64,000 nucleotides of DNA from Uloborus plumipes. Taxonomy: Eukaryota > Arthropoda > Arachnida > Araneae > Uloboridae. Positions within the stretch are counted from its first letter, which is position 1. The number at the start of each line of letters is the position of its first letter. The notes under the pieces were generated by a model. The model worked only from the letters and a program-made list of their open reading frames with translations, made no database searches and was not told the origin of the DNA. A program made the position numbers and the translations under genes. Below, in pieces: positions 1 through 11,201 of this stretch. The stretch lies in contig JAXGGA010001677.1 of assembly GCA_038373865.1 (NCBI GenBank), positions 80,056-144,055 on the forward strand, given 5' to 3'.

Positions 1-135
1 CTAAAGCTGTCCGAAAGAAAAAAAAGTTTCACTTCTTTATAAGCTTCTTTATATTTCATTAGGTCACACTGCCCTATTTCTGTCTTCTCCAAGCGTATTA
101 TGGGCATTAAATATGATAAAAACATATTTTACTCG

Positions 136-481
136 TGTCACAACCGTCCCCACGCAATTTGTCACAACCGACCCCAACACATGCTATTTCACTATTAAGG
201 TTCACTACTAACGGGGAGAAAACTTTCATTTCTCTATCTGTATCCATTCAACAGGAATTACTAAAAGAAATCGAACAAAAAAACTTACTTTTAACTGTTA
301 AAAAGTAACCAACCCCTCTGCTAGCGTTAATGTCACTCGATGGCTACCGCGATGCTTTGACACACATTCAGACAAACATGCTGATACTCTCTCTCTTTGC
401 TTCAACCAAGTATTAATTATGGTTTAGCTAATATGACGGCTGTCACAACCGCCCCGCGTCACAACCGTCCCCAGTCTCCCC
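136..481. mobile_element. End of a TIR-type element with iterated TGTCACAACCGTCCCC
   Basis: A 15-16 bp motif, TGTCACAACCGTCCCC, occurs near 136, 160, 441 and 458 with one or two changes. The last copy abuts CCAGTCTCCCC followed by TA at 482-483, so the inverse-strand end reads GGGGAGACTGGGGACGG behind a TA dinucleotide. That resembles the TA-flanked GGG-starting element at 16224-19793. The left end is not recognised and may lie outside the window. No transposase is visible. The superfamily is unknown. Confidence 0.45.
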
Positions 482-483
482 TA

Positions 484-1299
484 CCAGGCTAAAACGCGAA
501 GAGCATAATTTTTTGGAATGTTCCTCATAAATTCTAGAAACATTATCTTTTATTGGGAAGGTTTCTGAATTCTTCGTAAATATTCGAGTTAACTTCAGGC
601 TGATTACTGAAAGGTTATCTTAAAGGGAAACTTTTCTGTTTTCCTCCACATATCTTACTGGTAGAAATTAGACAATTAGCTGTCCATAACTTTCCAGGAA
701 CGTTTCTGTTTTTTTTCTCTTATTTTACAGTGTAATATTATAAGATTTTTTTTTCGCTCGGTCATAGTCCAAAATCTTTTTCTTTTGTTAATATTTTCGG
801 TTTCAAGCGCTTATTTATTTCATCTTTAACATTATTAGCTACTTCATTTCTCGTACTTTTTAGCATTATCATGAAATAAGACAATTTAGTTAATGAATTT
901 CATTGAAAAAAGGATAAATTATTGTTCTTTTGAAAAATTATGTTATTTATTATCCGAAATTGAGTGATAACCACACCAATTTGATATGACATTTAAATAC
1001 TAGTTATGCAATTTTCTTCTGGATTGAAGAGTTTTAAAACATATTTTAACTATTATTTTGCACCCGTTATTCTTGATTCCATATTAATACAAAAAGGTGA
1101 CGATTAAAAGGTAAATGTATTTAGGTGGAACAAATTTAAAATGTTTTTTTCTTAAAGCAAAATAACACTTTTTCAAAAGGCTTCAATAAACATTTTAAAT
1201 TTTAGAAGAGTTGTTTTATCCAAGTTCTCAAGAATGTTTCAGGTACTTGGTAAAATTGGAATTTCTTTTCTTCCTTTTTAATACGCTTTTATTAATTTT
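484..1299. other. AT-rich sequence without recognised feature
   Basis: Mostly A/T runs with stop codons in all frames. I see no repeat, RNA or coding signal. Confidence 0.6.
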
Positions 1300-1600
1300 T
1301 ACATGTGGGTTTGTTTGTATTTATGTAACACCGAATAAAAGATAAAATTCATGTTCTTCACAATATAAATGTAATATATTTAATACTATTATAATACTGA
1401 AGGCTAAACTACATTATATGTTGATGTGCTATAAGTGTTTTAGTTTGTATGTAACTCTGAATAAAATATAAAATTCATGTTCTTTGCAAATATAAAAATA
1501 TTATATTTAATACTATTATTGATACTAAAGGCTAAAATATATTACATGTTTATGTATTATACGTGCATGTAAACTTAGCGGATATTCAATAGTTTTGAAC
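1300..1600 (+). repeat. Interspersed repeat with internal tandem units, copy 1
   Basis: Two units of about 125-135 bp in tandem share GAATAAAAGATAAAATTCA, then a TTTAATACTATTATTAATACTAAAGG-like stretch, then ATTACATGTTGATGTATTATA-like sequence. The same family occurs inverted at 7495-7720 and direct at 47697-48050, again with two tandem units. No coding capacity is seen. It could be the tail of a larger non-autonomous element. Confidence 0.6.
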
Positions 1601-3903
1601 ATATAAAGGGAAAAGAGTGTCATAAAATATTTTGTTAACTCTAAAAGAGTATTTTTTAGTTTTTTTTAAACGATATTTTAAAATTATTTTTTTCTTACTT
1701 TGTTGGCATTGTTTCGGTCTAGTTAAATACAATTACAACTGCAGAGATTTTTCCTTTTATTACTTAATCTTAAAGGACGAAGACATAAGAATGAAACGAA
1801 ACAGAAAATAACAAAAGTTTATGATACAGTGAGGTAAAAAAAATTAAGAGAATAATTATGTATACCAAATTGCATTGAACTCGTAAAGACAGAGCGCACT
1901 ATACAAAATAATTAAAAAAAAGAAACTATAAATTACTCACAGTAAGATATCTTAAGGATATTTATACCGAAAATATTAAAGACAGAAAATTTGACGAAAT
2001 TCAATAAAATCTAAAAATAAAATAACCTTTCGACAAATTTCTAAAATACATTTATGAAGAAATATTGAAAAATAAGAAAAAAGAACTTTCTTAATAATCA
2101 CGAACATAAATATCTTCAGCAATCAGAATTAATGTTTCAAATTGAAGTGGCAATTTATGTTTTAAATTAACAATTCTTTCTGAGAAGAAAGTATAAAGCT
2201 TCTTTCATCTTTCATTAATTAATTAAGAGTATCTCTCTCTCTTAAGGTTTAAGTACATAATAAGAAAATGTGCCTTTTACTGATGTCTGCTTTTCATTCC
2301 TTTACGGTAGAATTAAAAGGCGGAAAGCATAAATAAAACTGACGTCTTTGTTTATTAGATTATTTTAAATAACAAATAAAACATTCAATTTCAATTTATT
2401 AATTACATTTCTGAGATTAAAAGTCTCTTTTAGAAGATATTTTAATCTTTTTTTTAGAAGTTAGGAATAATCAAACATCTTGAGTTACATGTAGAATATT
2501 GAAGAAAATGAATGTTTAAAAGATATTTCTGGAGTATGCTTGGATTACACTAAGCATTCCGTGCATCGTTATATCCCTGTTTCGGATATATCGCAATTTT
2601 CCTTTGTCTCACGAAAAATTATATTATTAATAAATAAAAATGCTGCTGAATTTGCAAGAAAATTTATTTTTGCAACAAAAGTGTAACGTTTTCACAGTGC
2701 CGTTTCTGTTTAAAAAATACTTATCTGCAGTTATTTTACTGAAAATTTTTAGTAGAAATAACACGTATGCATCCATCTACATCCTTAATCTACAATTCAA
2801 CTACAAATTATTCTTTATACTTTAGCTTTTAAATCAAAAGTGCGCGGAATCAAGCTGAAAATGTTTCGTTAGTCACCATGGAATGACATTATGGTATGTG
2901 TAAAAACTGCAAATTAATGAGAATATTCGGGAGAGAAAAAAAGTAAGAGCGCATTATAAAAATAACAAAAAATAAAAGCAATAATTTCCTGAAATACACT
3001 TTGGATACTTGTGTTAAGACATAATTATTTTAAGGCCAGATCAACCACTTAAAATGTTACTGATCATGCTATATATTAAATGGATAGATTAATAGATTAT
3101 GGCATATTCAATAATTCAGAAATTACGCCTACATTTTTGGTTTTGCTAACTGAGAGGGACGAGGGGGGGGGGGATGAAGGGATAGGAATTTTGAAACGAT
3201 TTTTTAACATATACTAAATGATTGGGTCATTTTCTTTCGAAAAAATTTCTTAACGTTCAGAAAAAATATCAATTACTTATTTTTAATTATTTATTTATTT
3301 AGTTCTTTTATTTGCCATCATTTTTAAAATGCTTACGAATATTGGTTCAAAAGCATACAGGTAAGAAACCACTGGACTTATATCATTCCACTGAACAGAA
3401 CCCATGCAACAGGTTGGTTCTGAAACCAAAATAGCAAAATATTTCTTAGTTAATATGTGATTTTAAAAGCATATTGGTGTTGGCGTATTTAGATGTGAGC
3501 GTATTACTTTTGAAACGTCTTAAACGATAAGCATGCATGCATACTCTTGCACACAAATAAACTATGTAAACTTTCCGTATTCCAGTGTTTGTATTTACGA
3601 GAAATCGCAAACCTTAACATAATAGAAACTTTTAAATCAAACATAACAAGAAACATCGTTCAGTAATTACGTTAATTTTCAACATTTGTGTCCATTTACA
3701 ATAGTTATATTCATATCTTCCTTGGCAGGAAATATGCATTTGGTTTAGAATAGAGCAAATATAACATACCTTCCCACGCGTAAGCGGATAAATTTTATCA
3801 TTAAGATTTATATTAATCCCAATGAAAATTATTTTCTGCATTCCTCTATTTACTTTGAATATACGATTCGTGTATGTGAAATCATCATTACATTTAGTCT
3901 CAT
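1601..3903. other. AT-rich intergenic or intronic sequence
   Basis: No coding or RNA feature can be supported. The small open frame at 2640-2825 is low-complexity and lacks family features. A G-run lies at 3162-3172. Confidence 0.55.
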
Positions 3904-4411
3904 CAGGGGTGCCCATCCCCCCTAAGCTCAATGGCGCAAATTCCCCCCCAAAATTTTTCACAACCTTATTGTACTTTTTATTTTTATCTCTCTTTTTTAT
4001 TTTATTCATTTTTTTAACCTAATGTATTTATTTTTAAATATTTATTTATTTTTTTAAATATTATTTTTTTTTGATATTTTTATTTATTTTTTTAAATTAT
4101 ATATTTTTTTGAATATATATTATCAATTTTGTAAAAGTACTGAGTATGCGCAGAATGGAATCGCTTTTTTACTTTTACAGACATTCCAAGCATACGCACA
4201 CAAATAAACAAATAAATAACAAATAATAATGAAGAAATAACTGAAATTGAAAAAATAAATTAATGAATAATTTTCATTAAAAAATCAGTTAATTATTTAA
4301 ATTAAAAAAAAAAAATAATTAAATAAATAAATAAGTTAAAAATCCCCCCCCCCCCAATTTTGATGGCGCACCTTGTGCCATAATCCCCCCCCCCCCCTGT
4401 GGGTACCCCTG
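3904..4411 (-). mobile_element. hAT-type MITE, GGCGCAA family copy 1
   Basis: Non-autonomous 508-bp element with inverted ends CAGGGGTGCCCA and TGGGTACCCCTG, flanked by a perfect 8-bp duplication AGTCTCAT (3896-3903 and 4412-4419). Inside the ends are C/G-runs and ATGGCGCAA / GATGGCGCAC stretches. The centre is pure A/T low complexity built of TTTATTTATTTT-like words. It is inverted relative to copies at 4694 and 44746. CAG...CTG termini with 8-bp duplications are the hAT hallmark. No open frame fits a transposase. Confidence 0.85.
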
Positions 4412-4419
4412 AGTCTCAT

Positions 4420-4685
4420 AATCACTGTAGGAAAACCTATAATCCGCTGAATTAAGAAGTTCAAACACAAACAGGGGGACAAGGTCCAGAGTTAGTAAGC
4501 TGATATTCTAAAATTACTGAAATAGATTTAGTTTGATTGACTATGTGAATGACGTCGAAGAGATAGATTATTGTTCATGTTAAAATACACTGGCAAACAA
4601 CTCGATTGGTTTACCAAGTAGACGTCGAAAAGAATTAGGGTCAGTTAGGGTAACAGAAAACATGGGGTAAATGGGAGTAAAATCT
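4420..4685. other. Short unique spacer between two hAT MITEs
   Basis: No feature recognised. It separates two copies of the same MITE family in opposite orientation. Confidence 0.5.
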
Positions 4686-4693
4686 ATTACCCT

Positions 4694-5266
4694 CAGGGGT
4701 GCCCACAGGGGGGGATTATGGCGCAAGTTGCGCCATCAAAATTTTTGGGGGGGATTTTTTTCAAACTAATTTATTTCTTTATTTAAATTATTTATTAGTT
4801 TGTTTTTTAAATTAAATTATTTATTAATTTATTTTTTAAATTAAATTATTTACTGATTTCTTTTAATGTAAATTATTCATTAATTTATTTTTTGAATTTA
4901 AGTTGTTACTTTGCTATCATTTATTTATTTATTTTGTGTGTGTGCGTGTGCTTGGAATATCTGGAAAAAAGGGAAAAAAAGCGATTCTATTCTGCGCATA
5001 ATTAGTACTTTAAAAAAGTTAAAATTATACATAAAAAAATAATATTTTTACTTTAAAAAAATAAATAAAAATGTATAAAAATATAAATAAATAATATTTA
5101 AAAAAATAAATAATATTTTAAAAAATAAATAAGTATTTAAAAAATAAATAAATGATATTTTAAAAAATAAATAAAATAAAAAAGAGGGATAAAAATTACA
5201 AAAGGGTTGTGAACAATTTTGGGGGGGAATTTGCGCCATTGAGCTTGGGGGGAATGGGCACCCCTG
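4694..5266 (+). mobile_element. hAT-type MITE, GGCGCAA family copy 2
   Basis: 573-bp element starting CAGGGGTGCCCACAGG and ending GGGCACCCCTG, with a perfect 8-bp duplication ATTACCCT (4686-4693 and 5267-5274). Just inside is the small palindrome ATGGCGCAAGTTGCGCCAT. The middle is A/T words plus a GTGTGTGCGTGTG stretch and CTATTCTGCGCATAAT. The first and last 60 bp read as near inverse complements, so the element should fold back. The open frame at 5048-5239 is a chance product of this low-complexity DNA. Confidence 0.87.
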
Positions 5267-5630
5267 ATTACCCTGTTTTTATGGTAATATTTAAAACCAA
5301 ACAATTGGTGAGTGAAGGTTAGATGTCAAATATAAGTCATTCTGTGAGTTCCGCATGTTTCTAAACGATTATGTACGTGTTTGACAATACGAAAAAAGTT
5401 GTTTTGTTCTCTACAATACACCGCCAGACACGTTTTGCCATAAAGACACTGCACATTTCGTCCTCATTAGGACTCCTCAGTCAGGCTTAGGTAGTAATCG
5501 AAATAAAGGCAGAGAACCACTTATAGATGAGCTCAGAGTTTCAGGCAAACTGGTAGCTAATGTAAAATTACAACACCAGCGCCAGACAGCAGCAATGGAC
5601 GGTAAAACTGATAGAATGACTGAACAGCAT

Positions 5631-6438
5631 CTAAACTGTAAAAAATAAATCTAGTTTTTACAGTATAATACAGCTTAATTTTTCTATAATAAACTGTAAA
5701 ATTACTAATTGTACAGTAATAAGCTGTAAACGTGCTAGTTTTACAGTAATAAACTAAAATTGCTAGTTTACAGCTAATTACAGTGCATTTTACAGTTTTA
5801 AACCGGAACTTCTTCTGCTAGTATTACACTGTTGTTTTTACAGTATAATACAGCTAATTTTATGGTAATAAACTGTAACATTGCTAATTTTACAGGAAGA
5901 AACTGTAAAATTTCTAGTTTTACAGTTCATTACTGTGCATTTTGCAGTTTTAAACTAAAATCTGCTTTTAGTATTATGCTATAAAAACAATTTATTTTTT
6001 GCAGTCAGGGGTGATTGTGTTCCGGTATTTTACCGGATTTCCGGTATTTTCATGATCGATTCTGGTATTTTCATGGTCGAAAACACCGGAAATAAAATAT
6101 TTTTAATTATGCTTTTGTCACCTTCGGTATTTTTTTTTTATTTTTCGAATTTTCGGTGATTTTTTGATAATTACTAATAATATTCATCGAGCAAAAATGT
6201 TAAGATGCCATTCTATTGTTTTTGACTAGAAACTATTTGAAACTATTCGAATGTATGAAATGTGTCTTGTTTGTTTATGAAAGACAATTTATTATTAAAT
6301 ATGTATAATTATAAAATTAGGTGTGCTTAAATAATAGGAGCCATGGTTTTTTGAAAAAAACACCCCCCCCCCCCCACTTTTCTTTGAAACTTTCAGGTAT
6401 TTTTTCATGAACTCACAATCACCCCTGGCAGTGTCTTC
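5631..6438 (+). mobile_element. ACAGT-rich MITE copy 1, interrupted
   Basis: Starts near AACTGTAAAAAATAAATC and consists of many TTTTACAGTAATAAACTGT and ACTGTGCATTTTACAG words. It ends in TTATTTTTTGCAGTGT, interrupted after GCAGT by the element at 6006-6427. The termini pair as ACTGYAAAAAATnAA against TTATTTTTTGCAGT. Sister copies are at 48531-50195, 57142-57481 and 58686-58994. Non-coding. Confidence 0.65.
6006..6427 (+). mobile_element. TIR element with CCGGTATTTT motif inserted in the ACAGT MITE
   Basis: 422 bp with inverted ends CAGGGGTGATTGTG and CACAATCACCCCTG. GCAGT is present on both sides (6001-6005, 6428-6432), a 5-bp duplication or an eroded longer one. Near the left end, TTCCGGTATTTT-like words recur four times in about 80 bp. 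It is probably hAT-like from its CAGGGG...CCCCTG ends, although the expected 8-bp duplication is not seen. No open frame. Confidence 0.65.
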
Positions 6439-6559
6439 TTATACAAAAACATGATGGGCTAATCTTATAGAGGCAACTTTATGAAATGTATACTTCCTCC
6501 TTAATAAAAGAAAAATGAGTACTAAGTTTAAAGTACGGTCATCAGAACGATAAGCTTCC

Positions 6560-6900
6560 AAATGAGAAGAACTTCCAAACACGAAAAGTGCTTCATCAGA
6601 ACAAATCAATTAAGCTCCGCAACAAGTTAAGACTGAAATATCCGCGAACAGAATAATCGGGAAGTTATTGATTCATCGCCCTGTTCCAACATCCATCTTT
6701 CAATACGCGCGCATCAATCTAACACTTCGGATGAGTCCATAATCTTCTAAAGCAGGCGCGGATTTTCGATTAGCGGCTTCCTGACGAAAAGATAATACCG
6801 TGGATCCGATAGAGTTGCATCAACTAATTATTCATTGCCGAGGAACAAGATTAAGTTGAGATTTTCAGGATTTGGATGATCTCGAAGTCAATTTTCAGTT
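6560..6900. other. Complex, repeat-poor island, possible regulatory element
   Basis: This stretch has balanced base composition compared with its A/T-rich neighbours and no match to repeats elsewhere in the window. It contains homeodomain-type cores (AACTAATTATTC, CGATTAGCGG) and CAGGCGCGG-like words. All frames are closed. The idea of a conserved non-coding element is inference only. Confidence 0.25.
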
Positions 6901-7118
6901 CGATTCAATTTATTTTGGAAGTATTGGCGAAGTATGCGCTTTCAAGCTTGGAATATTAGTTGTACACTTTCATATTTGCGTGTAACATTTTTTTTTTGAG
7001 GAATCACGATTGTTATTTAAAAAGGAATTTAAATCAAGGCATCACGATAGCATCTGGTGTTAAATTTTTAAGCATCAACAAACCAGCTTGGTTTCATTTT
7101 AATGCAGTAAATATACAG

Positions 7119-7389
7119 CAAGGGCGGATCCAGAAATTTTTCAAGGGAGGGGCGATTGCTTTCAGTACTTACTTTTTACTGTGTATTCTGGTTTGCAAAT
7201 ATGGATCATATAGGTTTCATACTTCAATTTCGAAAGATTTCCGAGCGAGAACCCAAACTTCTTTTCTTCAGCATCATTAAAACTCGCATAAAATTAAGTT
7301 TCTTGAGCTTCAATGTTAAAAATTTACTGATGAAAAGGCTTCAATGGAGGGGCGATCGCCCCATCGCCCCTCCTTTGTATCCGCCCCTG
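7119..7389 (+). mobile_element. hAT MITE, CAAGGGCGGATCC type
   Basis: 271-bp element with ends CAAGGGCGGATCCAG and GGATACAAAG-type complement ending CCGCCCCTG. It is flanked by a perfect 8-bp duplication ATATACAG (7111-7118, 7390-7397). AGGGGCGAT is repeated inside both ends. The open frames starting at 6960 and 7156 run across its border and are not genes. Confidence 0.85.
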
Positions 7390-7494
7390 ATATACAGATC
7401 CAACTATCCAATTTTTTTTAAAATATAGTTTTAAAAAACTAAACACTGCGCTTCTGGAGTTAATCAAAATATTTCATGATACTCTGATTTCCCT

Positions 7495-7720
7495 CTGATT
7501 TTCAAAACTATTGAATATCCACTAAGTTTACATGCACTTATAATACATCAACATGTAACATAGTTTAGCTTTTAGTATTAAATACATTACTTTTATAATC
7601 GTAAAGAACGTGAATTTTATCTTTTATTCAGCGTTACATACAAACAACTGAAGCAGTTAAAATACATCAACATGTAATCTAGTTTAGCTTTTAGTATTAA
7701 TAAAAGTATTAAATACATTA
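7495..7720 (-). repeat. Interspersed repeat with internal tandem units, copy 2
   Basis: Inverse complement of the 1300-1600 repeat: ATAATACATCAACATGTAA and TTAGCTTTTAGTATTAA occur twice about 120 bp apart, with GAACGTGAATTTTATCTTTT. It begins next to CAAAACTATTGAATATCC, which matches the far end of copy 1. Non-coding. Confidence 0.6.
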
Positions 7721-7789
7721 ATATAGGCATCGTGGTTGCTGCGAAAACAGTTCTCTGGAAAGTGATTTTGTTAATATTAATTAGTTTAA

Positions 7790-8263
7790 TGGGGGAGTTT
7801 CCGAAATTTCAAAAGTATTTTTTACTGAAAGAACATGCTTCAAAACATAGGAATTGACCTTTTTTTTTATTTTTTGACACAGTTATATATTTTTTATGAA
7901 TTATTTTAACCGGTGCGCAGATGCTATTCCGAAAAAAAATCTGCGCATGACGTGAGTGGTGCACTTAAGCGCGAAATCTAATTGGTTGTAGTGAGATGAC
8001 GAAGGTCGTGACGTCACCGATTCCTGCGATTGGACAACTCAAGTCAAGCAAAATGGTGTTATTATTGGAAAGAGATCTGTTAGGTGCACCACTGACGTCA
8101 CAAAAACCGCGCCCCGTTTTCAAAGTAGGGTATTTAAAAAAAATAATAAAAAATAAAATGTTGGGAAAATTAAAATATTTCCCGAGCACATGTTATTTTT
8201 ATCTATCATTCTATCAATTTCAGTAATATAAAGTAGTACTTTTGACTGAAGGAAACTCCCCCA
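7790..8263 (+). mobile_element. MITE with TGACGTCA sites, copy 1
   Basis: 474-bp element with inverted ends TGGGGGAGTTTCC and GGAAACTCCCCCA. Flanks are TTAA on the left and TTAT on the right, so a piggyBac-type TTAA target with one change is plausible. It contains two perfect TGACGTCA palindromes (8009-8016, 8093-8100) and a CATGACGTGAG. A diverged copy in opposite orientation is at 35814-36278. Overlapping open frames on both strands (7965-8226) are shadows of the palindromic sequence. Confidence 0.7.
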
Positions 8264-8267
8264 TTAT

Positions 8268-9465
8268 GAAACATATTAGTTATTATTTCCACGATTTGTG
8301 CCTAAATTTATAGGTAGTATCGTAACAAATTATGTTCCAATAGTTTTGCAGATATTACTCAACAAAGCGCAAATACACTGTCCTCTGGCACAGTCGCTTA
8401 GTTATATTAGGCAGGGGACTTACCCCCTTTCATGATTTATCAGAAAAACACAAACTTCCATTGACCCTCTTTTGAACCAAAGTAATAATTCATTTCTTGA
8501 GCAGTAGTATTAAAATAATACGAACATTTCAAAAAAACATGTCCGGACATATTCTGTATGGAAAATGACGAGTTTACAGGAAATCACCCTTACAAGGAGT
8601 CAAGAAAGAAATGCTTCAAAGTGATCTATAACTTCAGGTGCCAGATTCGACACCTAGGATTAAAAATGTAGGCGTCAAATCAAATTTGTTGGTCTTTATT
8701 TGGTAGCTTGAAGGAGATAGTTTTAAAATCCCAACACAAAATATCACTCTGCAGTACAAAAAGTTAAAAAAATATAATAATAATTTCAAATTAAAACTTA
8801 TTCCTAGTCATTATAAAAATTAATAAATATTTAACCAGAAAAAAAATGGGAAGTTATTTAAAACACAGCTTCAGTAATTTATCAGCTGAACGAACTGGTG
8901 ATGTGCATACAACTGAACAATGTTTGTTTTCCTAATAAATAATTGCAACAACATTTGTTTACATGTTTAAATACCTTTTATTTTTATTCCAAAACGAAAC
9001 CGGCGTATTTTTTAAAATTTGTATTTTTAGTATTTGCATTGAAAAATAATCTGAATAACGGATTAAAGCTTTCTACGGCCAAACAGAACATTATTAATAC
9101 TTTATTAGATATAAACCATTCTTAAAACTAATACCTAATAGCATAATGGAAGAAACATTCTGCATTTATTATTCATGATTCTAAATAAAATTAGCTGCTG
9201 AAATAATGTTTACTTCCGTAACATTTTTTTTAGATTAGAAACTTAAATTCATATTTGATAAATATTGGAGCATTTAATTATGTAAATAAATGTACAAAAG
9301 CATAATTTATGATATTTATTTAAATATTTAATTCATCTGTTTTATTATTTACTTTCTAAAGATGAAAAATACGAGTAAATTTGCCATTTTTGAAAGTCTT
9401 GGAATCATGTTTTTAACATTAAAGTACGGCGTAACTAAAAGGATAACTAATTCAGATTTATTTTT
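8268..9465. other. AT-rich sequence without recognised feature
   Basis: No supported coding or RNA feature. The 60-codon frame at 8943-9125 has no family signature. Confidence 0.5.
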
Positions 9466-10525
9466 GAACTAGCGGTACCCGCACGGCTTTGCCCGTGGTA
9501 TAAAATTAAAAGTTCATTTGTAAAATAATTGATATAGCAGAAAAAATGCTCTATTTTAGTTTTATTCAACTAGGGTCAATCCATGTGAGATCATACAGAC
9601 CATGTTGCTCACTATTTTTTATTTTTAAAACTTTTTGTCTGTTAATTAACTGTTATATTGGGAGCATGAAACAATGGTTTAAAAAATTTTAAACCTTCAG
9701 AATTTTTTTTAGTAACCACTTTTCAGTAGCTGCGGAAGCGACTTTTCATGAAAAGAGTACTTTTTGAAGATGCTTATAACTTTTTTAATTATAAATATAT
9801 CAAAATGATTTAAAAACCACTTGATTGAGCAGAAAATGATCTAAATTTCTATACTAGTTATTTTTCTGATAATTAGTAACAAATTTGGGCAAAATTGGCT
9901 TAAAAATAAGATTTTTTGTGTGAAATTTTACATTTTTGGCATAAAAATATGGGTAGAAGGAATTAAGACTCACTCTTTACTTTTTTTCCTTGAATAGATA
10001 TCTCATAGGACTATTCCCATAAGTAGTGTGAAACATTTGAAGACAGTCATTTTTTTTATATAATTTGTCAAACTTGGCATTTTGGAGAAAAAATGCTAAC
10101 TTTGAGATTTAATATCTGAAAAGGGACTGAATGAAAATCTACAAAAATTTAACTGGATAACCTTCTTATAGTAGTAAATACGTAGCAAAAATGTTATGAG
10201 TGATATCGTTCTAGTTTTAGAGATATAGAGCCTCAAAGTTGGCTGAAAAATCGCATTTATTTTGACGCCAAGAAATTACCGCAGAATGCAAAATTTATTA
10301 TTCTCATAATATTAGATGAGTTTTTTGTGGCATAAACTAACCCTTTTACAAAAACATATAATATTTAAATTTACTTTCCATTTACAGAAAGAAAAAAATT
10401 AGATATTATGCTTTTAAAAATGCTTTTTTTCTACGTGTTAGTTATAAAAACATGATTTTCCACTTTAAAGCTGGGTTTTCACGGTCTTTATACATCTAGT
10501 GAGCAAAGAACAATTATAGTTTTAA

Positions 10526-11096
10526 CCTGTTAACCGGGGAATTAGCTATTGCTCAACTCGTTTCACAATGGGGACTTTTTTTCGCAGCGATAAGTAATAT
10601 CACACCTCAAATAATAAAAGAATATCGTTTTTAACTTATGATTTTTATTTATTTTGATAAAATATTTTATATTTTTAGCCATATTTTGTAGAAAATAAAA
10701 AGTACTTAAGTCATAAATTTATTACTAATAAAAATTTATAAAACACTGAAATTCACAATAAGAATATTCAAATCAGAAAGTTATTACTAACATGTAAGAT
10801 ACTGAAATGCAGATTAAAATGAATCCAAATTGTGGCAGCTCGAAGTATAGATCATGCAGCGCCCGTTTTCCCGTTAATAGCGCTCAAGTTACAGATTACA
10901 AGAACATGAAAATTCATGACGCATCGACAATATGATGGCATATATATAACCACTCTAAGATTTAATAGATAAGAACAACGTAGAACGTGATGCGTTCAAT
11001 ATATTACGATTAATTTCCATGACGAAAAATTTCGTCATGCCCATTGCTGTAGGCTTTTATGTATGACGAAATATTTCGTCATACCCAGTTAACAGG
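10526..11096. mobile_element. piggyBac-type MITE (TTAA) in the palindrome arm
   Basis: 571-bp insertion with ends CCTGTTAACCGGGG and CCCAGTTAACAGG. TTAA flanks both sides (10522-10525, 11097-11100). The opposite palindrome arm shows the empty site. Near its right end the palindrome TGACGAAATATTTCGTCA occurs in two variants (about 11021 and 11073). No open frame. TTAA targets with CCY-starting ends are typical of piggyBac elements. Confidence 0.8.
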
Positions 11097-11201
11097 TTAA
11101 TCTAACCTACAACTCTTCATTCATTTTTAAAAGTTTAAAGCAATACCCCCCCCCCCCACAGCACCAAAAAGTTGCTCAAAATCCAAATTTAAGCTCTAGA
11201 G

